In this document: piece by piece, positions 5,672 through 7,086 of the stretch | Layout: every line of letters starts with the position of its first letter | How positions within the stretch are numbered: the first letter of the stretch is position 1 | Assembly: GCA_031275535.1 (NCBI GenBank) | Contig: JAISOR010000131.1 | Location: forward strand, 1 to 7,086 | Origin: Treponema sp. | GTDB taxonomy: Bacteria > Spirochaetota > Spirochaetia > Treponematales > Breznakiellaceae | DNA: 7,086 bases | Direction: 5' to 3' | Translations under genes and position numbers: made by a program | The notes under the pieces: generated by a model | What the model saw: the letters and a program-made list of their open reading frames with translations, nothing else | Databases searched by the model: none | Told to the model about the DNA's origin: nothing

Positions 5672-6805
5672 TCATCCCAAGGCCCGGTCAAAATCAACGA
5701 TCAGATCCTCTACATCCTCAAGTCCCACCGAGATTCGGATCAGGGTATCGGTGATGCCCAGCCGCTGCCGCTCCTCCGCCGGCATGGCGGCGTGACTCAT
5801 CCTGACCGGGTAGGAGGCGATGGTCTCCACCCCCCCCAGGCTCACCGCCGCCGCGGCATATTCCACCTGAGCCAAAAACCGGAGGGCGTCTTCGGCGGTC
5901 CCGGTCTTAAAGGAAAGGACCGCCCCCGCCCCGGATGCCTGGGCCTCGTTAATTTCCCTGCCGGGATGATCCGCGAGACCGGGATAGAATACGGCACTAA
6001 CCTTCCGGTGATCAAGAAGCCATTGGGCAAGCCGCCGGGCGGAAGCCTCCTGGACCTCCAGCCGGGCCTTGAGGGTTTTGATCCCCCGCATCACCAGCCA
6101 GACGTCCCAGGGACCGGGGATCGCGCCGAAACCGTTTTGGACCGCATACACCCGCCTGCCCAGCTCTTTGGTCCGGGTAACGGCCAGGCCCAGAACCACA
6201 TCGCTGTGCCCGCCCAAAAACTTGGTCGCCGAATGGACCACCACATCCGCTCCCAGCTCGATGGGCCGCTGGAGGTACGGGGTCATAAAGGTATTATCCA
6301 CCACGGAGATCAGCCCCGCGTCCCGGGCTATACCCAGGCAGGCCCTCAGATCGATAATTTTAAGGAGGGGGTTGGAGGGGGTTTCCAGGAACAGGGCTTT
6401 GGTATTGGGTTTGACAGCCCTCCGGATATTGTCCGGATCCGAGGCATCCACCGCCGTACATTCCAGCCCCCAGCGCCGGTAAAAGCTGTTGAGGATCCGC
6501 CAGCTCCCCCCATAGATATCCTCCGCGGCGATGATATGGTCCCCGCCGGAAAGGATCCCCAGGACCGAGGACACCGCGGCGATACCGCTTCCAAAGGCGT
6601 ATCCCTGGCCCCCTCCCTCCAGGGTGGCGATGATCTCCTCCAGGGCCTTTCTGGTGGGATTCCCCGACCGGGCGTAATCAAATTCCCGGGACTCCGACAG
6701 ATCCCCCTGATCAAAGGTGGAAGTCTGAACGATGGGTACCCCCAGGGCTCCGGTGGCCGGATCCATTTCATGACCGTTGTGTATTAAAAGGGTCCCCAGC
6801 TTCAT
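5672..6805 (-). CDS. metC: MetC-type cystathionine beta-lyase
   Basis: This 377-residue PLP enzyme is of the same fold as its neighbour. Y44 and R46 are in 'FDYARSGNPTR', Y98 in 'EDIYGGSWR', D170 in 'VVDNTFMTPY', and S192 and the Schiff-base K195 in 'VVHSATKFLGGHSDVV'. The segments 'AVSLGGVETIASYPVRMSHA', 'MPAEERQRLGITD' and 'SVGLEDVEDL' closely resemble Bacillus-type MetC. V321 replaces the glutamate of gamma-synthases, in line with beta-elimination. The role is cleavage of cystathionine to homocysteine, pyruvate and ammonia. Methionine gamma-lyase is less likely because the Cys after 'YG' is absent. AAGGA lies eight bases before the start at 6805; ATGs at 6809 and 6812 are out of frame. It is the first gene after the promoter at 6843-6871 and probably forms a unit with metI. 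The exact beta-lyase assignment is from motif memory, not an alignment. Confidence 0.85.
   Translation of the reverse strand: MKLGTLLIHNGHEMDPATGALGVPIVQTSTFDQGDLSESREFDYARSGNPTRKALEEIIATLEGGGQGYAFGSGIAAVSSVLGILSGGDHIIAAEDIYGGSWRILNSFYRRWGLECTAVDASDPDNIRRAVKPNTKALFLETPSNPLLKIIDLRACLGIARDAGLISVVDNTFMTPYLQRPIELGADVVVHSATKFLGGHSDVVLGLAVTRTKELGRRVYAVQNGFGAIPGPWDVWLVMRGIKTLKARLEVQEASARRLAQWLLDHRKVSAVFYPGLADHPGREINEAQASGAGAVLSFKTGTAEDALRFLAQVEYAAAAVSLGGVETIASYPVRMSHAAMPAEERQRLGITDTLIRISVGLEDVEDLIVDFDRALG
5830..5837 (-). repeat. G8 homopolymer inside metC
   Basis: Eight G in the coding strand encode Leu-Gly-Gly-Val in the conserved 'SLGGVET' motif near residue 324. A slip would remove the last 50 or so residues, which include part of the substrate site. 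Confidence 0.9.
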
Positions 6806-6842
6806 CCATCATCCTTTTGGGTTTAATTCAAATCCTATATAA

Positions 6843-6871
6843 ATTGTAGGAGATTGACTAAAAAAAATCAA
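6843..6871 (-). promoter_or_regulatory. Sigma-70-type promoter of metC-metI
   Basis: On the minus strand TTGATT (6871-6866) is separated by exactly 17 bases from TACAAT (6848-6843). The 5' leader would be only about 30 bases, too short for a SAM riboswitch. Between the boxes lies an imperfect dyad, TTGA-N10-TCAA, overlapping the -35 box (6854-6871), a suitable place for a repressor. Confidence 0.7.
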
Positions 6872-6878
6872 CGCCGCG

Positions 6879-6898
6879 CCCGCCCGCCCGCCCGCCCG
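6879..6898. repeat. Five-copy CCCG microsatellite before the met promoter
   Basis: Five perfect CCCG units lie head to tail, with further GC-only bases on the lower-coordinate side. The array ends seven bases upstream of the -35 box of the metC promoter. Copy-number change would alter the spacing of upstream sequences and the local DNA structure but not the -35/-10 spacer. Confidence 0.9.
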
Positions 6899-6970
6899 TT
6901 CCGGGTCATGGTTTGCTTGTCCCCTTGCATTATCCCCGGGGAAAGGTTACGTTTAAAGAATATGGTGAGA

Positions 6971-6999
6971 CTTTCCCAAAACTTCAGCTTTTGGGAAAG
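6971..6999. repeat. Palindromic repeat, 11-bp stem
   Basis: CTTTCCCAAAA pairs perfectly with TTTTGGGAAAG around the loop CTTCAGC. The arms match those of the repeats at 3341 and 7048, while the ACTTCAG loop matches the hairpin at 5607. It lies in the gap upstream of metC. Confidence 0.8.
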
Positions 7000-7015
7000 C
7001 AACCTTAGATTTAGA

Positions 7016-7045
7016 GGAAAAAACGGGCTTTGGGCCGTTTTTTCC
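7016..7045. terminator. Probable bidirectional Rho-independent terminator
   Basis: GGAAAAAACGG pairs perfectly with CCGTTTTTTCC around an eight-base loop. With A6 on one side and T6 on the other, it reads as a terminator on both strands. It probably closes a transcription unit lying beyond the right edge and isolates the met promoter. Confidence 0.65.
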
Positions 7046-7047
7046 AA

Positions 7048-7084
7048 AGCCTTTCCCGAAACCAACCGGGTTTTGGGAAAGGCT
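7048..7084. repeat. Long palindromic repeat, 16-bp stem
   Basis: AGCCTTTCCCGAAACC pairs with GGTTTTGGGAAAGGCT over 16 positions with one G-T pair and a five-base loop. It is the best-preserved member of the repeat family in this window. A copy with a similar core and flank is at 4261-4298, and a shorter one at 3341-3371. Confidence 0.8.
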
Positions 7085-7086
7085 CT

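Noticed and set aside
5474..6787. 437-codon plus-strand open frame opposite metC and metI
   Set aside because: It is antisense to two clearly conserved PLP enzymes, is rich in Pro, Gly and Arg, shows no domain, and arises because GC-rich codons leave few stops on the other strand.
5672..6805. Methionine gamma-lyase as the function of the metC-like gene
   Set aside because: The cysteine after the 'YG' of the PLP-stacking tyrosine motif is replaced by glycine, and the C-terminal motifs fit MetC.
6868..7065. 65-codon minus-strand frame upstream of metC, including an inner start giving MQGDKQTMTRNGRAGGRARR
   Set aside because: It runs through a terminator hairpin, a palindromic repeat and the CCCG array and ends within the -35 box. 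A leader peptide would have to lie downstream of the promoter, which this does not.
3341..7084. CRISPR array
   Set aside because: The repeats are few, widely spaced between genes, of differing length, and have no regular spacers.
6806..7086. SAM riboswitch upstream of metC
   Set aside because: No S-box landmark sequence was seen on the minus strand, and the apparent promoter leaves too short a leader.

Overview
All real genes in this window lie on the minus strand and are described here from high to low coordinates, which is the direction of transcription. The sequence is GC-rich, with strong use of GGG and CCC codons. Palindromic repeats fill the gaps between genes. My best guess for the source is a spirochaete of the Treponema/Spirochaeta group, with a Gram-positive anaerobe as the alternative. 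This rests on general resemblance only and is weakly supported.

Right part (about 4400-7086): a transsulfuration pair for methionine synthesis. A MetC-type cystathionine beta-lyase (5672-6805) is followed by a MetI-type cystathionine gamma-synthase (4408-5577). A good sigma-70-like promoter lies just upstream of metC, with a five-copy CCCG microsatellite directly in front of its -35 box. Farther upstream are a probable bidirectional terminator and two long palindromes.

Middle (3376-4241): two Rrf2-family regulators that overlap by four bases (ATGA). The upstream one keeps three cysteines of the IscR-type Fe-S pattern. In the downstream one the first two are replaced and only the third remains. 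Their position after metC-metI suggests control of sulfur or methionine metabolism, as CymR (also Rrf2) does in Bacillus. That role is inference.

Left part (1-3135): an OPT-family transporter, then after 20 bases a YesN-like response regulator. The regulator stops before its expected AraC-type DNA-binding domain because an IS5-type element abuts it. The element is itself a remnant: about 130 codons of transposase remain, and the sequence beyond (1 to about 150) is AT-rich and unrelated.

The most notable items are the unequal Rrf2 pair in a met cluster, the family of inverted repeats in almost every gap, the simple repeats that could slip (CCCG x5 and G8 tracts), and the response regulator reduced to a receiver by the insertion. 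I see no tRNA, rRNA, CRISPR array or recognisable riboswitch.
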